Shown: in pieces, positions 1-8,030 of the stretch
Position numbering within the stretch: the first letter of the stretch is position 1
How the letters are laid out: every line of letters starts with the position of its first letter
DNA from: Allobosea sp. 67-29
Lineage (GTDB): Bacteria > Pseudomonadota > Alphaproteobacteria > Rhizobiales > Beijerinckiaceae
DNA: 64,000 bases
Reading direction: 5' to 3'
NCBI RefSeq assembly: GCF_001898115.1
Contig: NZ_MKSQ01000026.1
Coordinates: 625,184 to 689,183 of the forward strand
Made by a program: the position numbers and the translations under genes
The notes under the pieces: model-generated
Told to the model about the DNA's origin: nothing
Database searches by the model: none
The model's input: the letters and a program-made list of their open reading frames with translations, nothing else

Positions 1-1637
1 TCCGCGACCTCAAGGTCGCGACGCGCGGGCGCGAGCCTTCCGAGATTCTCAAGGGCATCAGCTTCGACATCCAGCCCGGCGAGACGCTCTGCCTCGTCGG
101 CGAATCCGGCTCGGGCAAGTCGGTGACCTCGCTGGTGGCGATGGACCTCTTGCCGCGCGACGAATTGCGGACGACCGGCGGCACGGTCCTGCTCAACGGC
201 GAGGACATCCTCACCGCGACGCCGTCCCGGACCAAGGCGCTGCGCGGCGCCGAGATGGCGATGATCTTCCAGGAGCCGATGACGGCGCTGAACCCGGTAC
301 TGACCATCGGGCTGCAGATGGACGAGGTCTATTGGGCGCACACGAAGATGCGTCCGAAGGAACGTAAGGAAGCCGCGCTCGCCGCCTTCGAGGCAGTGCA
401 TCTGCCCGATCCGGCACGGATCTATGACAGCTACCCCCACCAGCTCTCCGGCGGCCAGCGCCAGCGTGTGATGATCGCGATGGCCTTGGCGCTGAAGCCG
501 AAGCTGCTGATCGCCGACGAGCCGACCACGGCGCTCGACGTCACCACGCAGAAGCAGATCCTCGGCCTGATCCGCGAATTGCAGGACAAGCAGAACACCG
601 CCGTCCTGTTCATCACCCACGACATGGGCGTGGTCGTCGACATCGCCGACCGGGTCTGCGTAATGCGTCGCGGCGAGATCGTCGAGACCGGTCCGGTCGA
701 GCAGGTGCTGAGCCGGCCGCGCGAGGGCTACACGCGTGACCTGCTGCAAGCCGTGCCGTCGCTGGTCCCGCGCGCGCCGCGCGTCGGGGCGAAGGAAGCG
801 GAGGCCGTCGTCGAGATCCGCAACCTCGAAAAGACCTTCAGCTTCGGCTCCCTGCTCGGCAAGCTCATGGGTCGGGATATCCGTACCGTGCGCGCCGTGA
901 AAGATGTCAGCCTCCGGCTGGAACGCGGGCGCACGCTCGGCATCGTCGGCGAAAGCGGTTCGGGCAAGTCGACGGTCGCCCGCTGCCTGCTTCGGTTGGA
1001 GCACCCCACCGGCGGCGAGATCCGGGTCAACGGCCAGGACATCGCGCCGCTTCAGGGCCAGGCGGCGCTGGCACCGGCGCGGCGACGCGTGCAGATGGTG
1101 TTCCAGGACCCGAACCGCTCGCTCAATCCGCGCCTGCGCATCGGCGAGAGCCTGATCGAGGGGCCTTTGAATCTGGGTGAGGACCGCGCCGCGGCGCTGC
1201 ATCGCGCCGGCGAGCTGATCGAGGTGGTCGGCCTGCCCAGCACCAGCCTCGGCCGCTTCCCGCATCAGTTCTCCGGCGGCCAGCGCCAGCGTATCGCGAT
1301 CGCGCGTGCCTTGATGATGGAGCCCGAGGTCATCGTCGCGGATGAGGCCGTCTCGGCGCTCGACGTTTCCGTGCAGGCGCAGGTGCTCGACCTCCTTGCC
1401 GAGATCCAGGAGCGGCGCAACCTCGCCGTGCTGTTCATCACGCACGACCTACGCGTCGCCGCCCAGATCTGTGACGAGGTGATGGTGATGCAGCGTGGCC
1501 GCGTCGTCGAGAACGGCCCCGCCGCCGAGGTGCTGGCCAACCCGCGCCATGAGTATACACAAGCCTTGATCAACGCGGCGCCAGGGCGGGACTGGGATTT
1601 CACCGCCGGGCGCCGCATCGCCGGAGCCGACGCATGA
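1..1637 (+). CDS. Peptide-type ABC importer, fused double ATPase (5' partial)
   Basis: Energises a dipeptide/oligopeptide (Dpp/Opp-type) importer at the cytoplasmic face of the inner membrane. The reading frame is open from base 3 and already shows the first Walker A (GESGSGKS, about 102-125), so the start lies outside the window. The first nucleotide-binding domain continues with LSGGQRQR (about 442-465), Walker B LLIADEPT and TALD. A second complete domain follows with Walker A GESGSGKS (about 946-969), FSGGQRQR (about 1270) and Walker B VIVADEA. Two domains in one chain is the DppD-DppF fusion (GsiA-like) common in alphaproteobacteria. The stop overlaps the next start in ATGA, so the nitrilase gene is co-transcribed. 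Substrate is not visible; permeases and binding protein would be upstream. Confidence 0.93.
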   Translation, partial: RDLKVATRGREPSEILKGISFDIQPGETLCLVGESGSGKSVTSLVAMDLLPRDELRTTGGTVLLNGEDILTATPSRTKALRGAEMAMIFQEPMTALNPVLTIGLQMDEVYWAHTKMRPKERKEAALAAFEAVHLPDPARIYDSYPHQLSGGQRQRVMIAMALALKPKLLIADEPTTALDVTTQKQILGLIRELQDKQNTAVLFITHDMGVVVDIADRVCVMRRGEIVETGPVEQVLSRPREGYTRDLLQAVPSLVPRAPRVGAKEAEAVVEIRNLEKTFSFGSLLGKLMGRDIRTVRAVKDVSLRLERGRTLGIVGESGSGKSTVARCLLRLEHPTGGEIRVNGQDIAPLQGQAALAPARRRVQMVFQDPNRSLNPRLRIGESLIEGPLNLGEDRAAALHRAGELIEVVGLPSTSLGRFPHQFSGGQRQRIAIARALMMEPEVIVADEAVSALDVSVQAQVLDLLAEIQERRNLAVLFITHDLRVAAQICDEVMVMQRGRVVENGPAAEVLANPRHEYTQALINAAPGRDWDFTAGRRIAGADA

Positions 1638-2497
1638 TATCCGCCAGCCTCGTCCAGCTCGACGTGCAGTCTTTGGCGCCGGCCGAGAACTTGCGGCGCA
1701 TCCACGAGTTCGTTGCCGCGGAAGCGGCCCGAGGCGCCCAGCTCATCCTGTTCCCGGAACTGTCCAATACAGGCTATGTCGAGCCGCTCGTGCCGGGCGG
1801 TCCACTGGTCAGCGAGGTGCCGCATTTCGGCGCCGCGCTCTACGAGGCCTGCGCCGCGCCGGATGGCGAGGAGATCAAGGCGCTGGTCGCGCTCGCGGCG
1901 AAGCATCGCGTGCATCTCGTGATCGGGCTCGGCCTGCGCGACGGTCTGCGCGCGGGCGTGATGCGCAACGCCTCGCTGCTGATCGGGCCGGAGGGCGTGC
2001 TGGGCGACTACACCAAGATCCACCAGTGGCAGAACGAGAAGCTGTTCTTCACCGGCGGCGACAGCATCGATACCTACCCGGTCTTCGGCACACGGCTCGG
2101 CATGCAGATTTGCTACGATATCCGTTTCCCCGAGATCACCCGCATTCTGGCCCTGCAAGGCGCGAGCATCGTCACTTCGGTCTGGGCCTCCTTCGGCGCC
2201 GAAGACGCGACGGTGACCGACGAGGGGCTCTTCATCCACCGCGCCTATACGCGCGCGACCGAGAACGGCGTCTTCTTCCTGAGCTGCAACCGCAGCGGCA
2301 GCCGTGGCGGGCAGCGCTTCTTCGGGCGCTCCTGCGCGGTCGGGCCGGATGGCAAACTGCTCGGCGCGCTCGACCACGACCGCGAGGACGTGTTGCGGGT
2401 CGAGATCGACCTGGCCGAAATCGCGCGCTATCGCAGCTTCACGGGCATCTGGGCCGACCGGGCCCCCGCGCTCTACGCCAAATACCTGAACAGCTGA
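1634..2497 (+). CDS. Carbon-nitrogen hydrolase (nitrilase superfamily)
   Basis: Predicted cytosolic amidohydrolase of 287 residues, the usual length for the omega-amidase/N-carbamoylputrescine amidase branch. The catalytic triad is visible: Glu42 in LFPELSNTGY, Lys128 in DYTKIHQW and nucleophile Cys160 in MQICYDIRFPE. These families hydrolyse non-peptide C-N bonds of amides or N-carbamoyl compounds with a Cys acyl-enzyme. The start is chosen because its ATG overlaps the stop of the ABC ATPase (ATGA), which suggests it processes whatever the peptide-type importer brings in. The exact substrate cannot be told from sequence. Confidence 0.9.
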   Translation: MISASLVQLDVQSLAPAENLRRIHEFVAAEAARGAQLILFPELSNTGYVEPLVPGGPLVSEVPHFGAALYEACAAPDGEEIKALVALAAKHRVHLVIGLGLRDGLRAGVMRNASLLIGPEGVLGDYTKIHQWQNEKLFFTGGDSIDTYPVFGTRLGMQICYDIRFPEITRILALQGASIVTSVWASFGAEDATVTDEGLFIHRAYTRATENGVFFLSCNRSGSRGGQRFFGRSCAVGPDGKLLGALDHDREDVLRVEIDLAEIARYRSFTGIWADRAPALYAKYLNS

Positions 2498-2514
2498 GCT
2501 CCGCGAGGCATCCG

Positions 2515-3060
2515 ATGACGACCTCTCCCTGCCCGCCGATCAGCGACGCCGACTGGCCTCAGGCCATCGCCGGGATGAAGGACGGCTTCGCGGGCGCGCT
2601 CAATGTCTATCGCACGATGGCGCATCACCCTGCCCTGCTCCAGGCCTGGGCGCCGCTGCGCCAGCACATCGTCAAGGATAGCGCGCTCGGGCCGGTGCGC
2701 TCGGAGGTGGTGATCCTGCGCGCCGCCCATCGCATGGGCTCGCCCTATGAATGGGCGCATCATGTCAGCCGGGCGCGGGTGCTCGGCATCAGCGACGCCC
2801 GCATCGCCGCGCTGCGCGGCATGCCGGAGGGAGAGGATGGGCTGATCGCGCGCGCCGTCGATGCGCTCTTCGACGACAGGTGCCTGTCCTCCGCCCTCGA
2901 AGCCGAGCTCGCCGCGGCGCTCGGGCGCGAGGGGGTGTTCGACCTGATCGCGACGGTCGGCTTCTATTCGGTGCTCGGCTACATCCTGATGACCTACGAC
3001 ACGCCGATCGAACCGGCTGTCGCGGCGGAAATGACGGACCGGCCCCTCGCTGCGGACTGA
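2515..3060 (+). CDS. AhpD-like / carboxymuconolactone decarboxylase family protein
   Basis: 181-residue all-helical protein with the family pattern around RSEVVILRAAHRMGSPYEWAHHVSRARVLG: the Glu of EWAHH and following His are conserved in carboxymuconolactone decarboxylases. The Cys-x-x-Cys of peroxidase-active AhpD is not present (the position reads MGSPYEW), so redox activity as an alkylhydroperoxidase is unlikely. The start is the ATG at 2515, 17 bases after the nitrilase stop; an in-frame extension upstream only overlaps the nitrilase gene and is rejected. It forms the third gene of the ABC ATPase-nitrilase unit. The reaction is unknown; decarboxylase/lactone chemistry is only a family-level guess. 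Confidence 0.8.
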   Translation: MTTSPCPPISDADWPQAIAGMKDGFAGALNVYRTMAHHPALLQAWAPLRQHIVKDSALGPVRSEVVILRAAHRMGSPYEWAHHVSRARVLGISDARIAALRGMPEGEDGLIARAVDALFDDRCLSSALEAELAAALGREGVFDLIATVGFYSVLGYILMTYDTPIEPAVAAEMTDRPLAAD

Positions 3061-3074
3061 AGCCGGCCGCTCTC

Positions 3075-3410
3075 TCAGGCCTTCAGATGGAACGTCACCA
3101 GCACGGTGATCTCGGCGCCATCCGGCAGCGTCGCGGCGACGCGCAGGAAATTGCCGAAATGGCTCAGGCGCTGGAAGGTGACGGCGTCCTTCGCCGACGG
3201 CAGTTCGAACTCCGAACCCTCGTGACACCAATGCATGCCGTCGGCGGAAATCTCGATCCGCGCCTTCGGCAATGGCCCCTTCGGCTGCTTCAGCGCTCGA
3301 ACGAAAACGATCGCTTCCTTCGCCCAGCCGGCCTCGTACGGCTCGGTCGCGCTGGTGCCGGTCCAGCTTTCGTTGCGGGCGACGACGGCGGTCAGGTTCT
3401 CGGGCAGCAT
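3075..3410 (-). CDS. Unrecognised 111-residue protein
   Basis: I do not recognise the family. The start ATG (3408-3410) shares its A with the TGA stop of the upstream gene, so it is translationally coupled to it. The product has no signal peptide or membrane segment, and alternating hydrophobic stretches such as IVFVRAL, FLRVAATL and ITVLVTFHLK suggest a beta-sandwich. HWCHEGSEFELP is the most distinctive stretch. It is the last gene of the leftward run that starts with the enolase superfamily enzyme and two carbohydrate permeases. Together with its coupled neighbour it may form a small complex acting on the transported sugar or polymer; that is inference from position only. Confidence 0.7.
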   Translation of the reverse strand: MLPENLTAVVARNESWTGTSATEPYEAGWAKEAIVFVRALKQPKGPLPKARIEISADGMHWCHEGSEFELPSAKDAVTFQRLSHFGNFLRVAATLPDGAEITVLVTFHLKA

Positions 3411-4306
3411 CAGAAATCCCCCGACAGGCAGACGGAGTCGAGATAGGCGAAGGCGCGCTTGTCGGTGTCGGTCTCGGCGAAGAAGGCGAGATTCAGCATG
3501 CACCACAGGTTCTTCATCGCGGGGATGCGGATGCAGTCGTAACCGTCCATGGCGAAGACCCGATCGTTGACCTGGAAGCGCGTCGCCTGCATCGCCGCGA
3601 GGTCGAAATCGAAGCGCAGATAGTGCCAGTTCACCTTGGTCGGAATCTCGTTGTAGCAGAGCCTTTGCTCGCCGCCGGGCAGGTCCTCCCAGTCATCGGG
3701 AGCGAGATGGTAATGCGTGATCGTCTTGCCGGCGGTGCCGATCGGCTTAATCGGCGTCGTCCTGCGCTTGAACTGCCATTTCTGGATGTGCTGCCCGTCC
3801 TGCGCGTTGAGGAAGCGCAAATGCGGCATCACCCGGTCACCCGGCCCTGAGGTGTCGCCGATCTGGAGATCGTAGAGGAAGCCGAAGGAGCGGATATCGG
3901 TCTCCGAGAGCGCGAGCTCCGTCGCCTCCGGCTTGAAGGTGAAATAGGCCTCCAGCCGGATCGGCCCGGCCTTGCGGAAGGTCAGCCGCTTGATCGCGAC
4001 ATTCTGTGCGCCTTTCCTCGGCCGCGTCGCGATCTTCAGCGCATAGGAGCCGTCGACGCCGCCATGCGAGCCGAAATCCCAGTTCGGCAGGGTCGAGAGC
4101 ATGGCGTGGCTGTGCTGGGCATAGCCCGGCAGCATCGCGTCGAGCGTATCCTCGTAATTGCCGACGAGCTGGGTCCAGCCGCACATGCCGCGGTCGAAAT
4201 CGTCGAGGCAGATGATGCGCGGCAGCGGGTCGAAGCGGCTGAGTTGCGGGTCGCTCTCGCGGATGGCGCGTCTGAGATCGTCGAGCCGGGAATCTGATGC
4301 ATTCAT
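3410..4306 (-). CDS. Unrecognised 298-residue protein of a sugar ABC locus
   Basis: Conserved-looking cytosolic protein with no signal peptide, rich in aromatic and acidic residues. Notable stretches are CLDDFDRGMCGW near residue 35, NWDFGSHGGVDGSYALKI, and a C-terminal part with VNWHYLRFDFDL and the ending DSVCLSGDF. The fold looks beta-rich and resembles carbohydrate-binding or laminarin-type jelly rolls in composition, but I cannot assign a family. The start is the ATG at 4304-4306, five bases after the permease stop at 4312; longer in-frame versions would run antisense-free into the permease gene and are rejected. It sits between an ABC permease pair and the 111-residue protein, so a role in handling the imported sugar is likely but unproven. 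Confidence 0.75.
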   Translation of the reverse strand: MNASDSRLDDLRRAIRESDPQLSRFDPLPRIICLDDFDRGMCGWTQLVGNYEDTLDAMLPGYAQHSHAMLSTLPNWDFGSHGGVDGSYALKIATRPRKGAQNVAIKRLTFRKAGPIRLEAYFTFKPEATELALSETDIRSFGFLYDLQIGDTSGPGDRVMPHLRFLNAQDGQHIQKWQFKRRTTPIKPIGTAGKTITHYHLAPDDWEDLPGGEQRLCYNEIPTKVNWHYLRFDFDLAAMQATRFQVNDRVFAMDGYDCIRIPAMKNLWCMLNLAFFAETDTDKRAFAYLDSVCLSGDF

Positions 4307-4311
4307 GGCGA

Positions 4312-5139
4312 TTATCCCTTCACCGCGCCGGCGGTGAGCCCGGCCACGAGATGCTTCTGCATGAGGATGACGAAGGCGAGCACCGGCACGAGCTGCACGG
4401 TGGAAGCCGCGAAGAGCACGCCCCACTCGACGCCCTCGACGGCGCCGATCATCTCGGAGATCACCAGCGGCGCCGTCTTGGCCTTGGTCGTCGTGAAGAT
4501 GAAGGCGAAGAGGAACTCGTTCCAGGCGTAGACGATGACGAAGACCGAGACCGCCAGCATTCCCTGCGCCGCCATCGGCAGGATGATCCGGGCGATGATC
4601 TGCATCTGCGAGGCCCCGTCGACCATCGCGGCTTCGTCGAGCTCGCGCGGGATCTGGTCGATGAAGGTGCGCATCACCACCGTGCCGAGCGAGACGAAGA
4701 AGGTGGCGTAGAGCAGGATCAGGATGAAATGCGTGTCGTTGAGGCCGAGCCAGTTCACCACCGGGAAGAGCGGCAGCGTGATCACGATCGGCGGGATCAG
4801 GCGGATGAAGATCAGGAAGAACGCCGAGGCCTGCAGGCCGCGCGAGGCGAAGCGCGAATAGGCGAAGCCGGCAAGCAGGGAGACGCCGACGGCGAGCAGT
4901 GTCGCGCCGACGGTGACGAGGAAGCTGTTCCACAGGCCGAAGAAGAAATCGCCCCAGCGGTTCCAGAGGGCCTCATAGTTCGCCAATGTCGGCGCGAAGG
5001 AGAATGCGCCCGTCGGCGAGAAGATGTCGCGATCGGCCTTGAAGGAGGATAGCGCGATCAGCCCGATCGGCACGAGCGACCAGGCGACGACCGCGAGCAC
5101 GCCGACGAGCTTCAGGAGATGACGAACAAGCCTAGGCAC
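4312..5139 (-). CDS. Carbohydrate ABC importer permease (MalG-like)
   Basis: 275-residue inner-membrane permease of the CUT1 type with about six hydrophobic segments, beginning with LVGVLAVVAWSLVPIGLIALSSF. The EAA loop that docks on the ATPase is visible as DEAAMVDGASQMQIIARIILPM. The C-terminus LVAGLTAGAVKG is typical of MalG-like subunits. It overlaps the partner permease by 8 bases (5132-5139). No ATP-binding subunit is encoded in this cluster, so it must borrow an MsmK/UgpC-type ATPase from elsewhere. Confidence 0.93.
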   Translation of the reverse strand: MPRLVRHLLKLVGVLAVVAWSLVPIGLIALSSFKADRDIFSPTGAFSFAPTLANYEALWNRWGDFFFGLWNSFLVTVGATLLAVGVSLLAGFAYSRFASRGLQASAFFLIFIRLIPPIVITLPLFPVVNWLGLNDTHFILILLYATFFVSLGTVVMRTFIDQIPRELDEAAMVDGASQMQIIARIILPMAAQGMLAVSVFVIVYAWNEFLFAFIFTTTKAKTAPLVISEMIGAVEGVEWGVLFAASTVQLVPVLAFVILMQKHLVAGLTAGAVKG

Positions 5140-6004
5140 GCGCGAACATCTCCCGGTAGAGCCGGCGCAGATAGAACAACGCGAGCAGGAGCGAGGCGAG
5201 CACCAGAAGCCAGCCGGTGGCGGCAGCCGAGCCGAAGGCGTTGTAGCGGAAGGCTTCGAGATAGAGATAGACCGCCATCACTTCGGTCGAACGCGCCGGT
5301 CCGCCCCCGGTCATCAGCCAGACCTCGGAGAACAGCCGGAAGGCGAAGATGTAGCGGAACAGGGCGGCGATCAGCAGAGCCGGCATCAGCAGCGGCAAGG
5401 TCACGCGCCGGAACGAGGTCCAGGCCGAGGCGCCGTCGATCGAGGCGGCCTCATAGAGATCGCCGGGGATCGAAAGCCGCGCCGCGTACAGGATGATGAA
5501 AGAGAACGGCAGGTGCAGCCAGATCGAGAGCAGGCTGACCATGGCGAGGCCGTGGCTCGGGTTCACCGCCCATTCGATCGGCGGCAGGCCGATCGTGGCG
5601 AGAAGCCGGCTCATCATCCCGACATCGGGCTCGAACAGGTAGCGCCACATCACCACCGCCGAGACCTCGCTGACGGCATAGGGGGCGAGCACGATCGCAA
5701 GCAGGAGAGGGCGGAACGGCACGCCCGAAGCAAAGAACAGCGCCATGCCGAGCCCGATCAGCAATTCGACATGCACGACGATGGCGACGACGATGACGGT
5801 GTTGAGCAGCGCCTTCCAGAAATACGGATCGCCCAGCACCTTCGCGTAATTGGCGAGGCCGACGAATGTCGCCGCCTGGCCGAAGGAGGATTGATTGAGG
5901 CTGAGCCAGAACACATAGATCGCCGGCAGGAAGATGATGCCGCCGATCATCAATTGGACCGGCGTGACCAGCGCTATGGCGGAAAGGGGCGTGCGGGTGG
6001 TCAT
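5132..6004 (-). CDS. Carbohydrate ABC importer permease (MalF/UgpA-like)
   Basis: 290-residue inner-membrane permease, partner of the downstream MalG-like subunit. It has about six membrane segments, starting with LVTPVQLMIGGIIFLPAIYVFWLSL, and an EAA loop reading YEAASIDGASAWTSFRRVTLPLL. The chosen ATG (6002-6004) overlaps the stop of the enolase superfamily gene as ATGA; longer in-frame starts lie inside that gene. Order enzyme-permease-permease indicates one leftward transcript, with the two binding proteins supplied from the divergent transcript beyond 8.0 kb. Confidence 0.92.
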   Translation of the reverse strand: MTTRTPLSAIALVTPVQLMIGGIIFLPAIYVFWLSLNQSSFGQAATFVGLANYAKVLGDPYFWKALLNTVIVVAIVVHVELLIGLGMALFFASGVPFRPLLLAIVLAPYAVSEVSAVVMWRYLFEPDVGMMSRLLATIGLPPIEWAVNPSHGLAMVSLLSIWLHLPFSFIILYAARLSIPGDLYEAASIDGASAWTSFRRVTLPLLMPALLIAALFRYIFAFRLFSEVWLMTGGGPARSTEVMAVYLYLEAFRYNAFGSAAATGWLLVLASLLLALFYLRRLYREMFARA

Positions 6005-7128
6005 CAGGCGATCCTGAAGCGCGCCAGCGCCTCGCGATCGATCTCGATACCCAGCCCCGGCCCCTGCGGGATGGCGAGCTTGCCCTCGACGAGTTGAGAG
6101 CCTTCGCCGACGAGCGGCTGCGTGAAAGCGTCGCGCAGCGGGTTCTCGTAGACCATGCATTCGAAGGTGCGGAAGCTCTCCGCCGCTGCGGCGAGCTGCA
6201 GGCTCGCGGCGACGCAGATCGCGCCGGACCAGCCGACATGCGGTGCGTAGGCCGTGTTGAAAGCCGCGGCGAGCTCGGCGATGCGCCAGGTCTCGGTGAT
6301 ACCGCCGGAGCGCGTCACGTCAGGCTGGATCAGGCCGAGCGAACGGTCCTGCAGCATGGTCAGCGCCTCGCCCGCGACGAAATCGCTCTCGCCGGCCGCG
6401 AGCCGGATCGGCAGATGCTGCGCCAGGCGCCGATAACCCTCGCGGTCATGGGGCGCGATCGGCTCCTCGAAGAAGCCGTAGCCGAGATCGGCCAGCGCCC
6501 GCCCGACGATCATCGCGTCGTCGACATCATAGGCCCAGTTCGCATCGACATAGAGCGCGATCTCGTCACCGGCGAGCCGGCGGACGAGCTTGGCACGCGC
6601 CACCGCGTCGCGCAGCGGATGGCCGAGCTTGACCTTGATCTCGCGGAACCCCGCCTTCAGCACCGCCGCGACCTCGGCCTCGACCGTGGCATCGTCGAGC
6701 CAATTGATCGAGGAGGCATAGGCCGCCACCTCCTTGCGCCCCATGCCGCCGAGCAGGCGATGGATCGGCTGGCCTGCCTGCCTCCCCGCGATGTCCCAGA
6801 GCGCGATATCGACCGCTGCGATCGCCTCGACGACCTGCCCGCCCGGCCGCCCCGAAAGCGACGCGCGCATCGCCTTCCACAGTGCGCGCCTATCCCCAGC
6901 ATCGCGCCCGATCAGGCGCGGCACCAGCGCGTCCTCGGTGAAGCGTGCATAACCGGCCGCGCCGCGCCGGCACAGCCCCTCGCCGAAGCCGATCGTGCCG
7001 TCCTCGGTCTCGACCTCGACCACGACCAGCTCGATCGCCGGATAGTCGCCCTGCGAGGTCCTCTGGACCTTGGGGAGCGTCGCCCGCAGCGGGTGGACGT
7101 CAATCCTGGCGATGCGGCTGGCCGACAT
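6004..7128 (-). CDS. Mandelate racemase-type enolase superfamily enzyme (sugar-acid dehydratase candidate)
   Basis: 374-residue cytosolic enzyme with the mandelate racemase/muconate lactonising fold. Mg2+ ligands are Asp195 (YVDANW), Glu221 (FFEEPI) and Glu247 (AAGESD), the same numbers as in mandelate racemase. The general bases are also present: Lys165 and Lys167 in KVKLGH, and the Asp270-His297 dyad (PDVTRSGG and APHVGW). Members with this set are usually acid-sugar dehydratases or racemases. Linkage to carbohydrate ABC permeases and a short-chain dehydrogenase favours dehydration of an aldonate or uronate-derived acid to a 2-keto-3-deoxy acid. First gene of the leftward transcript, divergent from the GntR regulator. 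The exact sugar acid is not determinable. Confidence 0.88.
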   Translation of the reverse strand: MSASRIARIDVHPLRATLPKVQRTSQGDYPAIELVVVEVETEDGTIGFGEGLCRRGAAGYARFTEDALVPRLIGRDAGDRRALWKAMRASLSGRPGGQVVEAIAAVDIALWDIAGRQAGQPIHRLLGGMGRKEVAAYASSINWLDDATVEAEVAAVLKAGFREIKVKLGHPLRDAVARAKLVRRLAGDEIALYVDANWAYDVDDAMIVGRALADLGYGFFEEPIAPHDREGYRRLAQHLPIRLAAGESDFVAGEALTMLQDRSLGLIQPDVTRSGGITETWRIAELAAAFNTAYAPHVGWSGAICVAASLQLAAAAESFRTFECMVYENPLRDAFTQPLVGEGSQLVEGKLAIPQGPGLGIEIDREALARFRIA

Positions 7129-7238
7129 GCGGCTTGGCCCTCCCGAGTCGTGTCGCTGAACGACATCTGCTTATCTGATATGTTGAACAGTTGCCAAGGA
7201 ACGCGGCATCTGTCAATGATCACAACCGGAGGATTTTG
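7129..7238. promoter_or_regulatory. Divergent promoter region of the sugar-acid locus
   Basis: 110-base spacer between the leftward enolase superfamily gene and the rightward GntR gene. Its centre (about 7160-7190) is clearly AT-richer than the surroundings and contains two copies of ATCTG nine bases apart and the string TTATCTGATATGTTGAACAG. A strong ribosome binding site GGAGG (7228-7232) precedes the GntR start at 7239. The GntR protein probably binds here and controls both directions; I could not define a clean palindrome. Confidence 0.5.
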
Positions 7239-8030
7239 ATGAGCGATCTCGCCCGTTCCGTGCTGGATGCAGACGACCCTTTCGCGGGCGGCGATGTGGT
7301 GCCGATGCGTCTCGGCGATGCGGTGATCCAGCGCATCACCCAGGCGATCCATGAGGGGCGTCTCAAGCCGGGCGATTCCCTGCCGTCGGAATCGCGCATC
7401 GCCGCCTCCTTCGGCGTCAGCAAGCCGATCGCGCGCGAGGCCATCCGCCAGCTCGCGGCGATGGGCGTCGTCCATATCCAGCAGGGCAAGCCGACGCGGG
7501 TGCAGGCGCTCGATGCCGCCCCCCTCGACCGCTTCTACCGCTTCGCCGTACGCGGTCGCGCCAATGGCCTGACCGAAGCGGTGGAGCTGCGCCGCATCCT
7601 CGAGCCGCCGATCGCAGCCCACAGCGCCGAGCGCCGCTCGGCCGAGGACATCGAGAAGCTCGACCTCATCCTCGCCCGGATGGAGGATGCGCTGGGCCAC
7701 GTGCCGCGCTGGATCGAGGCCGACCTGGATTTCCACGAGGCCGTCGCCGCCGCCTCCGGCAACCGCCTGCTCGACTTCCAGATCCGGGGCCTCAGGCCGG
7801 TCATCCGCGAGGTGATGGAAATCTTCAACTCGCGGGAGGCGCGCGGGCCGGACGACTGGCAGCGCACCTTCGAGCGCCATGTCCGCGTCGTCGCGGCGAT
7901 CAAGGCGAGCGACCCGGCGGCAGCCTCGGCCGCCATGAACAAGCATTTCGAAGCGGCAGAAGCCGCCATCGCGGAACTCGCGAGCCACAGGGAGGATCAT
8001 CATGAGCCAAGGGGCGACACTCGATCGTAG
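7239..8030 (+). CDS. GntR-family regulator with FCD (FadR-type) ligand domain
   Basis: 263-residue repressor-type protein. The N-terminal winged helix is recognisable from LKPGDSLPSESRIAASFGVSKPIAREAIRQLAAMGVV, interrupted here only for length; the C-terminal FCD domain contains the usual helical pattern with VELRRILEPPIAA, DLDFHEAVAAASGNRLL and ERHVRVVAAI, whose Asp/His residues bind metal and an organic acid. The ATG at 7239 is chosen for its GGAGG seven bases upstream; an in-frame start 48 bases earlier lacks one. FCD regulators usually sense the sugar acid or a catabolite, consistent with the adjacent acid-sugar genes. It overlaps the next gene by 29 bases. Confidence 0.9.
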   Translation: MSDLARSVLDADDPFAGGDVVPMRLGDAVIQRITQAIHEGRLKPGDSLPSESRIAASFGVSKPIAREAIRQLAAMGVVHIQQGKPTRVQALDAAPLDRFYRFAVRGRANGLTEAVELRRILEPPIAAHSAERRSAEDIEKLDLILARMEDALGHVPRWIEADLDFHEAVAAASGNRLLDFQIRGLRPVIREVMEIFNSREARGPDDWQRTFERHVRVVAAIKASDPAAASAAMNKHFEAAEAAIAELASHREDHHEPRGDTRS

